DNA of 64,000 nt. Origin: Bacteroidales bacterium (lineage in GTDB: Bacteria > Bacteroidota > Bacteroidia > Bacteroidales > F082). The stretch is taken from assembly GCA_013141455.1 (NCBI GenBank), contig JABFQW010000003.1, positions 1 to 64,000 on the forward strand, read 5' to 3'. Positions 53,430 to 63,255 of the stretch are shown here, one piece after another. A program made the translations under genes and the position numbers. Within the stretch, counting starts at the first letter, position 1. Every line of letters begins with the position of its first letter. The notes beneath the pieces are model-generated. The model saw only the letters and a list, made by a program, of their open reading frames with translations. It made no database searches and was not told where the DNA came from.

Positions 53430-53514
53430 AGCTAATGGACGAAAATGAACAGTTAAAGTTACAGAAGCGCAACAAATATATTTTAAACATTTGAAATACA
53501 ACCGGATACGTGGG

Positions 53515-53530
53515 TTGGCATAATCTTGGT
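53515..53530 (+). promoter_or_regulatory. Possible -24/-12-like promoter element
   Basis: TTGGCA (53515-53520) and TTGGT (53526-53530) resemble the sigma-54 elements TTGGCACG-N4-TTGC, but the spacing is one base short and the -12 GC is GG. It is 24 bases upstream of the HlyD start. The link to the NtrC-type regulator makes it worth listing. Confidence 0.3.
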
Positions 53531-53554
53531 TAAATTTTCTTAAAAAAATTTTGC

Positions 53555-54805
53555 ATGGATCGAATCATTGAAAAGAAAAAATGGCCACCCAAACGGATCA
53601 TTGCCGTTTCAGGTATTTCAGGATTGGTGTTGTTGGTTTTCTATTTGATTTTTTTTCGTGACAATGGAAGTAGAATCTATGTCCCCCGCGACCGGGTCAC
53701 CATTTCAACAGTAAAAGAGGAGTTATTTCAGGAATTTATTCCGGTGGATGGGATTGTTTTTCCAAAGACAACCATTTTTATCGATGCCATCATGGGTGGC
53801 AATGTTCAGGAAGTGTATGTCGAAGATGGCGCTATGCTGATGAAGGGCGACAACATCATGAAACTCGTGAATACAAACCTCGAGTTGAGTTATATGGAAC
53901 AGGAGACCCGCATTTTTGAAGCAATCAATAACCTGCAAAACAGTAAGATAGCCTTAGAGCAAAATAAATTTGTCAGGCAGAAAGAGATTGTTTCTATTCG
54001 TCAGGAGATAGAGCTGGCAACGGCAAACTTCAACCGGATGAAGCAATTATATGCTGATAGTTTAATTTCGACCCAGGAATTTGAAGACAATGAACGTACG
54101 TATCGCTACACCCGCAAGCAACTCGAAATTTCGATTGAATTACAAAAACTTGATTCCATTTCGGCATTACGCCGCTATGGACAAATTGATATTTCGATGG
54201 ACCGTTTGTATCAGAATCTGAACCTGTTGCGTGAAAGTCTGGGAAACCTTTACGTGAAAGCGCCTGCTGATGGAAAACTCTCATCCTTTAACATCGAAGT
54301 GGGTCAAACAGCCATTGTTGGCGAACACCTTGGGCAGATTGACATTCCCGATGATTTCAAACTGAGGGCAAACATTGATGAGCGCTATATTTCCCGTGTT
54401 TCATTTGGTCAGGAAGCAGAATTTGATTTCGAAGGAAAATCATATTTATTGACCGTACATAAGATTTATACCGATGTGAATGCAGGTTCTTTTCAGGTTG
54501 ACTTATATTTCAGCGATGGCTATCCCGAACATATCAAACGTGGGCAAACATTGCAACTAAAGCTGAAATTCAGTGGAGCAACCAATGCAATAACGGTGAA
54601 GCGAGGTGGATTTTTTCAGCAAACAGGTGGAAACTGGATATTCGTTGTTGATCCTACCGAAAGTTTTGCAACCAAACGCAACATCCGCATCAACCGTCAA
54701 AATACACTGTCGTACGAAGTGGTTGAGGGCCTTGAGGCAGGTGAGAAAGTGATTAGCTCGTCGTATGAGGCTTTTGGAAATAAGGATAAAGTGGTTTTTA
54801 AATAG
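53555..54805 (+). CDS. HlyD/MacA-family periplasmic adaptor
   Basis: The 416-residue protein has one N-terminal membrane anchor (about 17-36), a split lipoyl domain (GGNVQEVYVEDGAMLMKGD and LYVKAPADGKLSSFNIEVGQ), a coiled-coil hairpin between them (about 120-220) and C-terminal beta domains. It connects an inner-membrane ABC exporter to an outer-membrane channel. It is the first gene of the operon at 53555-60812. No TolC-type gene is in the window. Confidence 0.92.
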   Translation: MDRIIEKKKWPPKRIIAVSGISGLVLLVFYLIFFRDNGSRIYVPRDRVTISTVKEELFQEFIPVDGIVFPKTTIFIDAIMGGNVQEVYVEDGAMLMKGDNIMKLVNTNLELSYMEQETRIFEAINNLQNSKIALEQNKFVRQKEIVSIRQEIELATANFNRMKQLYADSLISTQEFEDNERTYRYTRKQLEISIELQKLDSISALRRYGQIDISMDRLYQNLNLLRESLGNLYVKAPADGKLSSFNIEVGQTAIVGEHLGQIDIPDDFKLRANIDERYISRVSFGQEAEFDFEGKSYLLTVHKIYTDVNAGSFQVDLYFSDGYPEHIKRGQTLQLKLKFSGATNAITVKRGGFFQQTGGNWIFVVDPTESFATKRNIRINRQNTLSYEVVEGLEAGEKVISSSYEAFGNKDKVVFK

Positions 54806-54807
54806 AG

Positions 54808-54860
54808 GATTGAGTAGTGAGTTATGAGTTGTGAGTAGTGAGTAGTGAGAAATGAGAAAA
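54808..54860. repeat. Short GAGTAGTGAG tandem-like repeat
   Basis: Imperfect repeats of GAGTAGTGAG/GAGTTATGAG fill the gap after the adaptor gene. They encode nothing, and the ABC ATPase starts about 60 bases later. Confidence 0.55.
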
Positions 54861-54919
54861 GTGTAATACAAGTAAGTTAATCAATGAAGATAAAGTAAAA
54901 CTATAATAGCATAAGCAAA

Positions 54920-55606
54920 ATGATCAAGGCAGAAAAACTAACAAAAATATTCCGCACCGATGAGGTGGAAACTACTGCATTGAATGCAGTTTCATTCGAA
55001 ATTAAAGAAGGTGAATTTGTCGCCATTATGGGGCCATCGGGTTGTGGAAAATCGACTTTGCTCAACATTCTTGGGCTACTCGATAATCCAACATCGGGCA
55101 CTTATACTTTTCTCGATTACGAAGTGTCGAAAAGCAACGAACGTCAACGGGCAAACCTCCGCAAACACAATATTGGTTTTGTATTTCAGAATTTCAACCT
55201 GATCGACGAACTCACCGTTTTTGAAAACGTAGAACTGCCTTTGATTTATCTCAACATGGCAACCCGTGACCGCCGTGAGCGCGTGAATGAGGTATTGGAA
55301 CAAATGCAGATCGCACATCGCGCCAAGCATTTTCCGCTTCAGCTATCAGGAGGACAGCAACAACGTGTGGCCGTAGCACGTGCCGTGATTGCAAAACCTT
55401 CGCTCATACTTGCCGACGAACCTACCGGAAACCTCGATTCGGCTCACGGAGAAGAAGTGATGAACCTGCTGAACGAGCTCAATATCACCGGGACAACTAT
55501 CATCATGGTAACGCACTCGCAACGCGATGCCGAATATAGCCGGCGCGTAATCAGGTTGTTCGACGGACAAATCATCAATGAAAACATTAAAAAAAGTATC
55601 GTATAA
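54920..55606 (+). CDS. ABC transporter ATP-binding protein (MacB/LolD type)
   Basis: The 228-residue ATPase has Walker [11 protein letters not shown], signature [16 protein letters not shown], Walker [13 protein letters not shown] and H-loop MVTHSQRDA. It is the motor for the two large permeases downstream and resembles the ATPase at 27380 in family only. Confidence 0.94.
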   Translation: MIKAEKLTKIFRTDEVETTALNAVSFEIKEGEFVAIMGPSGCGKSTLLNILGLLDNPTSGTYTFLDYEVSKSNERQRANLRKHNIGFVFQNFNLIDELTVFENVELPLIYLNMATRDRRERVNEVLEQMQIAHRAKHFPLQLSGGQQQRVAVARAVIAKPSLILADEPTGNLDSAHGEEVMNLLNELNITGTTIIMVTHSQRDAEYSRRVIRLFDGQIINENIKKSIV

Positions 55607-55623
55607 TACTAAATTTCAAGGCG

Positions 55624-55884
55624 ATGCGTGAAGTAGTTATCCTTATTCCCGATATTGACAAAGATCAGAATGTTGAAATAGATGTCCGTATTGATGGCCG
55701 AAACAGGAGCCTCCAATACCGTGTTGAGTTGCTCGACTGGGAAGGAAATGCCATATCAGGCGATGAAAAGGTTCAGGTGTTGAAACATAAAATTGAATCT
55801 TACGATAAAGATTGGGAATTAGTCGAGATCGGACCTCCAACGGATAAGAATATCACCCTGATGTTTAAACGGAAAATGACCTAA
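55624..55884 (+). CDS. Unknown 86-residue protein in the ABC exporter operon
   Basis: The small protein has no signal peptide and no membrane segment. Its pattern suggests beta strands followed by a charged helix (VLKHKIESYDKDWELVEIG). It starts 17 bp after the ATPase and ends 10 bp before the first permease, so it is almost certainly translated with them. I do not recognise the family. A cytoplasmic accessory of the transporter is a guess from position only. Confidence 0.7.
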   Translation: MREVVILIPDIDKDQNVEIDVRIDGRNRSLQYRVELLDWEGNAISGDEKVQVLKHKIESYDKDWELVEIGPPTDKNITLMFKRKMT

Positions 55885-55894
55885 TTAAACTGAG

Positions 55895-58261
55895 ATGTTC
55901 TATTCGTTTTTAATCACTTTTTACCGCAATGCAATACGCAGAATTGGTTCTACGGTGATTAATCTGTTGGGACTCTCTATCGGTCTGGCCGCCGGAATCC
56001 TGATTCTGCTCTATGTTTTTAACGAATACAGCTTCGACAGGTTCCATAAAAATTTCGAGTCAATCAGCCGCGTCAATCTGAATTACGCCAATAAGGATGA
56101 CGATTTTTATGCAAGCGAAATACCTGCAGCCGTTGGGCCCAGCCTGCTTGAGTACTTCCCTGAAATCAGCTCCTTCTGCCGTGTGACCAACACCCGAGAT
56201 GCCTATTTTAATTATAAGGGTAAAATTGTTGACATTGAGAATGTTATCTACGCCGATTCTAACTTTTTTCAGTTCTTCAGTTTTCAATTGGCCGAAGGGA
56301 ACACAAAGGATGTTTTACGGGGTATCAGGAAGCTTGTATTAACCGAAGAATTGTCAACCAAACTGTTTGGTGATGAAAATCCAATTGGAAAAATAGTGTT
56401 ACTCAATGGTACCGAAAGCTGGTTGGTTAGCGGAGTTGCCAAAAAATCACCTCAAAACTCAACAATTCAGTTTGAAGCCCTGCTCTCGTTTGAAACGCTT
56501 TATACCGATCCGGATTTATACATGGATTGGAACGGAGGTAACCAATATCAAACGTATGTTGCTCTAAATCCCACTTTTAACAAAGCCGGTTTTGAGTCGA
56601 AACTTGAATATTTTCTCGATATCCAGATCAACAGAAAACTCGAAGGTTCAGGATTTAAGGTTGGATTGATGTTGGAGCCCATGCAGCGGTTACATCTCTA
56701 TTCGTTAACCGAAGATGGTTCGGGCGGCAATATTGCGAATATCCGGATTTTTGCACTTATTGCCATTTTCATCCTTCTGATTGCCTGCTTCAACTTCACA
56801 AATATGGCGGCAGCATCGGCCATTTATCGCGCGAGGGAAACCGGTATCCGAAAAGTATTGGGGGCAACACGCCCAACACTCATCAGGCAATACCTGGGCG
56901 AATCGATCATGCTGAGCGTGCTGGCAGCTTTGTTGGCACTCTTGTTAACCGAAATCGTTATGCCTTATTATAATGCCTTGATCGACAAAGATTTGAATTT
57001 CTACCAAACCGGAAATTTTATCATACCCATCGCATTTATCGTATTGGTTATTGTTACTGGATTCGTCTCCGGCATTTTTCCGGCGATTTTTTTGTCAGCG
57101 TATCAACCAGTTGACACCTTAAAAGGCGGATTCATCTCCTCCAAAAACAGACATCTTTTCCCTAAAATCCTTGTCGTGCTCCAGTTTGCCATCGCTGTCG
57201 GGCTATTGAACAGCATCTGGATAATCAATAGCCAGTTAAAATATATCAGAGAATATAAAACCGGATTTTATACCGAAAATGTTTTTGGAATATCGCTTCC
57301 GGGCAAAACAGCCAAAGAAAAAGTTGAAGTGCTTAAGCAGGCTTTTCTTCAACAGGCCGGGGTAATTCAGTGTGGAGCCACGGTTGAACTGCCCGGCGCA
57401 GGGGTCACCATGAATGGCTATTTTCCCGAAACTTACACCCAACCTGTAATGATTCATGTGATGGATATCGATGCCACCTTCATCGAAACGATGGGAATGA
57501 CAGTGGTTAAGGGCCGTGATTTTGATAAAATAGATGCTGAAAACCCAATGAATTGTCTGGTGAATGAAGCTTATGTTCGTCAATATGTTGCATCGGATCC
57601 AATTGGTAAAAAGATTTCAAGAGGAGGAGAAATGACCATTATCGGTGTGGTGAAAGACTTTCATTTTGCTTCGTTGCACGAAACAATTGCACCACTGATA
57701 CTTACAAACAAACCCTATAACGGATTTAATTTTATCGCTGTCAGAACTGCTGATAATGCCGGAAACAATGTGATTGAAAAGCTTGAAAAGGCATGGTTCA
57801 GTGTATTGCCAAACGATCCATTCATTCCGGTTTCAATGTCAACTTATCTGCAACGCAGTTATGTAAGCGAAATGCAACTTGCATCCATACTCTCGTGGTT
57901 TACATTTCTGGCTGTCATTATTGCCGTAACCGGATTATTGGGTTTGTCGTCACTCATTTTGAAACTCAGGACAAAGGAGTTGGGAATCAGAAAAATACTT
58001 GGCGCTTCGGGTCAACGACTTATGATTGCATCGCTTATCGAATTTTCAATTTTGGTACTTATCGCAAATGTGCTGGCGGTAATTCCGGTATGGTATTTCA
58101 TGGATGCCTGGTTAGCTGGATTTAGTTATACGATACATATTTCAGCAGCAAATTTTGCGGTTACCTTGATCGTTACACTGCTGATTTCATGGATCAGTGT
58201 TGGTTGGCAGGCCTTGCGGGCCGCACGGGTTAAAACGATAGATATTATTAAATATGAATAA
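55895..58261 (+). CDS. Large MacB/FtsX-type ABC permease, first
   Basis: The 788-residue protein is a double-FtsX permease of the kind common in Bacteroidota: an N-terminal segment (IRRIGSTVINLLGLSIGLAA), a periplasmic MacB core, three membrane segments in the middle (with RARETGIRKVLGATR), a second periplasmic domain, and three more at the end (with RTKELGIRKILGASG). It should work with the adaptor and ATPase upstream. Confidence 0.92.
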   Translation: MFYSFLITFYRNAIRRIGSTVINLLGLSIGLAAGILILLYVFNEYSFDRFHKNFESISRVNLNYANKDDDFYASEIPAAVGPSLLEYFPEISSFCRVTNTRDAYFNYKGKIVDIENVIYADSNFFQFFSFQLAEGNTKDVLRGIRKLVLTEELSTKLFGDENPIGKIVLLNGTESWLVSGVAKKSPQNSTIQFEALLSFETLYTDPDLYMDWNGGNQYQTYVALNPTFNKAGFESKLEYFLDIQINRKLEGSGFKVGLMLEPMQRLHLYSLTEDGSGGNIANIRIFALIAIFILLIACFNFTNMAAASAIYRARETGIRKVLGATRPTLIRQYLGESIMLSVLAALLALLLTEIVMPYYNALIDKDLNFYQTGNFIIPIAFIVLVIVTGFVSGIFPAIFLSAYQPVDTLKGGFISSKNRHLFPKILVVLQFAIAVGLLNSIWIINSQLKYIREYKTGFYTENVFGISLPGKTAKEKVEVLKQAFLQQAGVIQCGATVELPGAGVTMNGYFPETYTQPVMIHVMDIDATFIETMGMTVVKGRDFDKIDAENPMNCLVNEAYVRQYVASDPIGKKISRGGEMTIIGVVKDFHFASLHETIAPLILTNKPYNGFNFIAVRTADNAGNNVIEKLEKAWFSVLPNDPFIPVSMSTYLQRSYVSEMQLASILSWFTFLAVIIAVTGLLGLSSLILKLRTKELGIRKILGASGQRLMIASLIEFSILVLIANVLAVIPVWYFMDAWLAGFSYTIHISAANFAVTLIVTLLISWISVGWQALRAARVKTIDIIKYE

Positions 58262-58400
58262 ATGGGAACGGAAGGCAGACGTTTAAGGTCAGTTACTGGT
58301 GACTTGTTACTGGTTATGAGTAACCAAAAACCTGTAACCATTACTAAATAGCTGTTATAGATAAACAAAGTACGGAATAAACGATAACACCACATACACC

Positions 58401-60812
58401 ATGTATCTGACTCAACTGAAAATAGCGTTACGCAATATTTTTAAACACAAAATTTCATCCATTGTAAATGTGTTTGGACTGGCGATCGGATTGGCGAGTT
58501 TCATCCTGATCCTGTTGTATGTGGTGGATGAATTAAGTTATGACAAGCAGCATAAAAACGCTGATTCAATATATCGTTTGGTAAGCATTTCCGATTTCGA
58601 AGGCGTTGGTGAGGAATCGGCCAGTGCACCATTTCCGGTAGCTCCAACGCTTGTGAATGAGTTTCCCGGAATGATAGAACGTGTGGTGAGGCTGTTTAAT
58701 TTTCAGGCGCCGCGAAGCCTGATTCAATTGGATGAAAAAGTATATAACGAAAGGAGATTGTTTTTCGCCGATTCGAATTTCTTTCAGATGTTCGATTACA
58801 ATTTCATTTATGGTGATCCACAAATTGCTTTAAATGAAGCATTTGCTGTTGTTATCACCAAAGAGACAGCCGAAAAGTATTTTGGAAGAGAGAATCCGAT
58901 GGGGAAACTTTTCCGATACGAAGGAAACTTTGATTTAAAAGTTACCGGTGTTATCGACAAGGTGCCATCAACCTCTCATTTCACCTGGGATTTTATGGTT
59001 TCCATGTCATCGGCAAAAACGATGTTTCGCGGAAAACTTCCCGAAACATGGGTCTGGAACCCATGCTGGACCTATATTCAGTTGAAACAAGGTGTAAAAC
59101 AATCACAATTGGAAGCGGCTTTTCCCGAATTTGTGAAGAAATTCTATTACGATGCTTCCAAAACAAGTATCCGACTGTATCTTCAAAAATTGACAGATAT
59201 TCACCTTTTTTCTCATCTCGATTATGAGATCGAACCGAATGGAAACAACAGCTATGTACATATTTTATCCACCATAGCCATCTTTTTACTGATGATTGCA
59301 ACCATCAATTTTATGAATCTGAGCACTGCCACCTCCGGTTCGCGTACGGTTGAAATCGGAATGAAAAAAGTGATCGGAGCTGAACGGTGGCAACTCGTAG
59401 CTCAGTTTCTGGGCGAGGCTTTGATCATCAGTTTTCTGGCTCTTTTATTAGCACTGCTTATGGTTGAAATAGGACTACCCTATTTTAATGTATTGGCTAA
59501 TAAACAGTTAAGCTTAAGTCTGTTTCTCAAACCACTTTGGTTCTTTGTTCTTTTCATGATAGGTTTATTAACAGGTCTTCTATCGGGATTGTATCCTGCT
59601 TTTTACCTTTCATCTTTTCAGCCATTACTCGTGTTGAAGGGACACTTTACAGGTAGTCTGCGTACAGGACTGGCACGTAAGATATTGGTTGTCATACAAT
59701 TCACCATTTCCATCGGGTTAATTGTGAGTACATTAACAGCGTTCGATCAGCTCCATTTTCTGCGTAATGCCAATCTTGGATTTAATAAAGATGCCGTTGT
59801 TTTCATTCAGGTGACAAGGAATCCGATTATTCAGCGCTACGAAAGTTTTAAAAATGAACTCCTTGCCAATCCTGATATCAAGGCTGTTACCTGTGTTGAT
59901 GATATTTTTGGTGTATCCCACAACACCCATGAATTTCGTCCCGAAGGCGTACCGGAAGATGAATGGCAGTTTTATCCGGCCCTGATCGTTGATGAAGATT
60001 TTATCAAAACATTTGATATTCAAATTGTTGCCGGACGTGATTATAATCGTAACAACAAAACAGATGCAGCAAATGCCATGCTGATTAACGAAGCCATGGT
60101 AAAATATATGGGTTGGGGTAGCAATGAAAACGCAATCGGTAAGAAATTCAAATCACTCGGTGGTGAAGAACGTGTGATTGGTGTATTTAAAGATTTCAAT
60201 GCAACCTCGCTGCACACGGCAGCTTCGCCATTTGTGTTGAATATTAAAGAAGACGATCGTGCCAGGTTCTTCTTTCTGAAGTTTGTTGCGATAAGAATCG
60301 TTGGTGGTAATTATGCAAAAACCATGGCCGATATCGAGAAAACATTCAACCAATATGCACCAGGCAGGCCTTTTGAGTACAGTTTCCTTTCGGATGAACT
60401 GAACAAACAATATATCGAAGAAACACGACTGAGCAAGTTTTCGCTCGGGCTGACCCTATTGATCATTTTTGTTGCCGGGCTTGGACTGTTTGGATTGGTT
60501 TCCTACATGATCGCCCAACGCAACCGCGAAATATGTATCCGGTTAACTGTCGGGGCCGGATTAAAAAATATGTTTGTGCTGTTTTCGAAAGAATATCTCT
60601 GGTTAATCATTTTGTCGAATCTTATTGCCTGGCCTGTTTCGTGGCTGATGTTGCATCGCTGGCTCGAAAACTTTGCTTATCATATTAACCTGAGTATCGG
60701 ATATTTTGTCGTTGCCGGTTTGGTTTCGGTTTTGATGACGCTGAGTATCATCTTATGGCGAACAACTTCGGCAATTCGCTCTAATCCATTGCAGGCCCTG
60801 CGTTGGGAATAA
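58401..60812 (+). CDS. Large MacB/FtsX-type ABC permease, second
   Basis: The 803-residue protein has the same layout as the permease at 55895: IFKHKISSIVNVFGLAIGLAS at the start, GSRTVEIGMKKVIGAE in the middle and AQRNREICIRLTVGAG near the end. The two share the family and arose by duplication, though they are well diverged. With one ATPase gene between them and the adaptor, they may form a heterodimer or alternative pumps. A 139-bp gap with TTACTGGTTA-type repeats separates them. Confidence 0.92.
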   Translation: MYLTQLKIALRNIFKHKISSIVNVFGLAIGLASFILILLYVVDELSYDKQHKNADSIYRLVSISDFEGVGEESASAPFPVAPTLVNEFPGMIERVVRLFNFQAPRSLIQLDEKVYNERRLFFADSNFFQMFDYNFIYGDPQIALNEAFAVVITKETAEKYFGRENPMGKLFRYEGNFDLKVTGVIDKVPSTSHFTWDFMVSMSSAKTMFRGKLPETWVWNPCWTYIQLKQGVKQSQLEAAFPEFVKKFYYDASKTSIRLYLQKLTDIHLFSHLDYEIEPNGNNSYVHILSTIAIFLLMIATINFMNLSTATSGSRTVEIGMKKVIGAERWQLVAQFLGEALIISFLALLLALLMVEIGLPYFNVLANKQLSLSLFLKPLWFFVLFMIGLLTGLLSGLYPAFYLSSFQPLLVLKGHFTGSLRTGLARKILVVIQFTISIGLIVSTLTAFDQLHFLRNANLGFNKDAVVFIQVTRNPIIQRYESFKNELLANPDIKAVTCVDDIFGVSHNTHEFRPEGVPEDEWQFYPALIVDEDFIKTFDIQIVAGRDYNRNNKTDAANAMLINEAMVKYMGWGSNENAIGKKFKSLGGEERVIGVFKDFNATSLHTAASPFVLNIKEDDRARFFFLKFVAIRIVGGNYAKTMADIEKTFNQYAPGRPFEYSFLSDELNKQYIEETRLSKFSLGLTLLIIFVAGLGLFGLVSYMIAQRNREICIRLTVGAGLKNMFVLFSKEYLWLIILSNLIAWPVSWLMLHRWLENFAYHINLSIGYFVVAGLVSVLMTLSIILWRTTSAIRSNPLQALRWE

Positions 60813-60885
60813 CCTTACCATTTCCGCTGAAACTTTTTGCCCTAAACGTTGTTTATTTTGATGACCATTGACTATCCAAATACAA

Positions 60886-61761
60886 ATGACGCGGGAATCG
60901 TTTCTTAAAACATTGACATTTACAACATTAACTATGACATCATTGAAACTTTCGGCATTGGGAAGCCTTTCAACCGATTTGGACGAAACTTCACGACTAC
61001 CGGTTTTGTTTGTCGGACACGGTAATCCGATGAACGCGATCGAAGAAAATGAATTCGTTACCGGCTGGCGAACCATGATTGAAAAAGTGGAAAGACCCAA
61101 TGCCATACTTTGTATTTCAGCCCATTGGGAAACGCAGGGAACCTTTGTCACTGCCATGAACAATCCCAGAACCATACACGATTTCGGTGGCTTCCCTCAG
61201 AAACTCTTTGATATTCAATACAATGCACCAGGTAGCCCCGAATTGGCATCATTCATGAAAGAAACTATCAAATCAACCGATGTACAACCCGATTACGCCT
61301 GGGGACTGGATCATGGATGCTGGTCGGTGATCAGACAAATGTATCCGATGGCCGACATCCCGGTGATTCAGTTGAGTATTGATTACACAAAAAATCCCGT
61401 TTTTCATTTCGCGCTGGCAAAAGAATTGGCCGCCCTACGCAGGAAAGGCGTGTTGATCATTGGGAGTGGTAATATGGTTCACAACCTACGGAAAGTCGAT
61501 TGGGAAAAAGAAAATTCGGGTTACGATTGGGCGATTGAGGCCAACGAAGGATTCAAAAAGATGATTTTAAACGATGAGGTTGACAAACTCACGAAACCGA
61601 AAGAATTATCATCGGCTTTTCAGTTGGCCATTCCCACTCCCGAACATTATATTCCTTTATTGTACACCTTGGGATTGAAGGAAAAAGACGAAGAAACTGT
61701 GTTTTACAACGACGCATTGGTCATGGGCTCACTTTCGATGACTTCGTTGAAAATAGGATAA
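60886..61761 (+). CDS. ygiD: DODA-type extradiol dioxygenase (YgiD-like)
   Basis: The 291-residue protein has the zinc-dependent DODA pattern: VLFVGHGNPMNA (first His), CISAHWETQG (second His), LDHGCWSVIRQMYP (third) and the late IPTPEHYIPLLY His. These enzymes open catechol-type rings such as DOPA, but the natural substrate in bacteria is usually unknown. I use the ATG at 60886 because the earlier in-frame start is a TTG at 60868. The N-terminus MTRESFLKTLTF resembles a Tat leader (S/TRRxFLK) in which the second Arg is Glu, so Tat export is doubtful. Confidence 0.88.
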   Translation: MTRESFLKTLTFTTLTMTSLKLSALGSLSTDLDETSRLPVLFVGHGNPMNAIEENEFVTGWRTMIEKVERPNAILCISAHWETQGTFVTAMNNPRTIHDFGGFPQKLFDIQYNAPGSPELASFMKETIKSTDVQPDYAWGLDHGCWSVIRQMYPMADIPVIQLSIDYTKNPVFHFALAKELAALRRKGVLIIGSGNMVHNLRKVDWEKENSGYDWAIEANEGFKKMILNDEVDKLTKPKELSSAFQLAIPTPEHYIPLLYTLGLKEKDEETVFYNDALVMGSLSMTSLKIG

Positions 61762-61825
61762 TTAATCATGACTTTCGATGAAATTTACAGGATTCCCCGA
61801 AAAAAATGTTTGAAGATCAAAACAT

Positions 61826-61976
61826 GAGCCAACTCCGAAAAGCCATATATTGCCACCAATTCACAAAAACACTAAATTTCACCAAAGGTAAAACACTAAT
61901 TTTGAAGTCTTGGTGCATTTTGGTGATCTGGAGTTTTAGTGGCATTTCTTCTTTTATCAGTTTTCGGAGTGGGCTC
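61826..61976. mobile_element. MITE-like element, copy 2 (151 bp)
   Basis: The terminal inverted repeats GAGCCAACTCCGAAAA (61826-61841) and TTTTCGGAGTGGGCTC (61961-61976) match at 15 of 16 positions. The flanks are the direct repeat AAACAT (61820-61825 and 61977-61982). The element has the same length as copy 1 at 3446-3596, in opposite orientation. The right duplicate overlaps the ATG of the next gene, so its leader was replaced by the element. Confidence 0.87.
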
Positions 61977-61980
61977 AAAC

Positions 61981-62538
61981 ATGAATAAAACAACAAAAAC
62001 TTATTTTGCCTTACTACGAGGTATCAATGTGGGCGGTAAAAATATGCTCCCGATGGTTAGCTTAAAGAAACTATTTGAACAAATTGGTTTCACATCAGTT
62101 ACAACCTATCTGCAAAGCGGAAACGTAGTATTCCGATCGGTCATGACCGACGAAAAACAGATTGAAATCATACTAAAACAATCCATCCATGAAAATTTCG
62201 GATTGCTGATTGAAGTGTTTGTAAAGCAGACAAATGTCTTGACAGGGCTTATTGATCAAAATCCATTCAATAACCGTGTGGAACTTGAAAGTGATAAAAC
62301 CGGACTGGTATTTCTGTCGGGAATTCCATCACCGGAAGGTATCGAAAAGCTAAGCACATATGAAGTTCAGCCTGATGAATACTTCATTTTCCGGGATTAT
62401 GTTTTTATTTATTGTCCGAATGGCTTTGGCCGTGCACGAATTACCAATGCTGTGCTGGAATCGAAATTGAAACTTAAATCAACGATCCGTAACTGGAAAA
62501 CAATTCAGGCTTTGGCAAAAATCAGTACGACAGTATAG
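61981..62538 (+). CDS. DUF1697 family protein
   Basis: The 185-residue protein has the family hallmarks YFALLRGINVGGKNMLPM at the start, TYLQSGNVVFRS and the late YCPNGFGRARITNAVLES. The function of DUF1697 is unknown. The start at 61981 is set by the conserved N-terminus; the frame extends to 61939 only through MITE sequence. It is bracketed by a full copy and a vestige of the same element. Confidence 0.88.
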   Translation: MNKTTKTYFALLRGINVGGKNMLPMVSLKKLFEQIGFTSVTTYLQSGNVVFRSVMTDEKQIEIILKQSIHENFGLLIEVFVKQTNVLTGLIDQNPFNNRVELESDKTGLVFLSGIPSPEGIEKLSTYEVQPDEYFIFRDYVFIYCPNGFGRARITNAVLESKLKLKSTIRNWKTIQALAKISTTV

Positions 62539-62564
62539 TTCAGGTTAAAAAAAGTTTCAAGTTT

Positions 62565-62608
62565 GAATCATCTCCGAAAAGCCAAACATCAGTATTTGGA
62601 GTGGACGC
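62565..62608. mobile_element. Vestigial MITE-like element (44 bp)
   Basis: The left end CTCCGAAAAGCCA is identical to copy 2, and the right end ATCAGTATTTGGAGTGGACGC matches its last 21 bases with four changes. About 107 internal bases are missing, so this is an internal deletion of the 151-bp element. Flanking duplicates are no longer visible. Confidence 0.65.
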
Positions 62609-62686
62609 AAGGAAATATTTTACAGGCTTTCTCAATGTTCCTCAAAGATTTAAGAAAGCATTAACATTATTCGTCATATAAAACTG

Positions 62687-62694
62687 TATTTTTG
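62687..62694 (+). promoter_or_regulatory. -7 box upstream of the HYC_CC_PP-type gene
   Basis: TATTTTTG matches TAnnTTTG, eight bases before the start codon at 62703, so the mRNA leader would be very short or absent. Confidence 0.4.
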
Positions 62695-62702
62695 TTCCCG
62701 TT

Positions 62703-63191
62703 ATGAAGCACATCAGCATATTTACACGATCGGTTTCTATCGTATTGACGCTCATCATTTTCGTCAGTTCGATCGGTCTTACCGTGAATGCACATTACTG
62801 CGCTTCAACCAAAACCTTGCTAAAATCGGTACTTACTTCGGATCTCGATTGTAAGTATGAGAATCCGGGTACTGCTTGTCATTCCAAAACCGAACAGAAA
62901 AAAGCCACGAAATCGTGTTGCGCGCAGGTAGTTTCTGTTCCTGTCAAACACGATTGCTGTTCCGATTTCAGTCATTACTATAAAATAAGTATTGACGTTG
63001 ACATTGCGAATGAAAAACCACAGATTATCCAGTATTTCGCGCTGATTGTTAATCCATTGATACGCACTGTGCTTGTTGATGATCAGACAGACCAAATCAT
63101 TGCCGATCTTCCGGATGATATTCCCATATTCCTTTCCGGCAAAACACTTCTCACTTCTATTCATCAACTGAAGATTGATTTACACTGCTAA
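62703..63191 (+). CDS. HYC_CC_PP-type Cys-rich secreted protein
   Basis: The 162-residue protein has a signal-anchor region (about 10-27), the HYC motif in NAHYCAST, a later SCCAQ and HDCCSDF, and a PDDIPIFLS end. This is the pattern of the HYC_CC_PP family found next to metal-linked TonB receptors in Bacteroidota. The cysteine pairs and histidines suggest binding of copper or another soft metal. The TonB-dependent receptor follows 64 bp later, so the two probably work together. Confidence 0.85.
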   Translation: MKHISIFTRSVSIVLTLIIFVSSIGLTVNAHYCASTKTLLKSVLTSDLDCKYENPGTACHSKTEQKKATKSCCAQVVSVPVKHDCCSDFSHYYKISIDVDIANEKPQIIQYFALIVNPLIRTVLVDDQTDQIIADLPDDIPIFLSGKTLLTSIHQLKIDLHC

Positions 63192-63255
63192 AAATCATCC
63201 AGTCACTGACTGTAAATTATTGATTATTAAGCAGCATTAAATCAAATCTTCTACT

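Noticed and set aside
61939-61980. Longer N-terminus for the DUF1697 protein
   Set aside because: The extra 14 codons lie in the MITE and the family's conserved start is at 61981.
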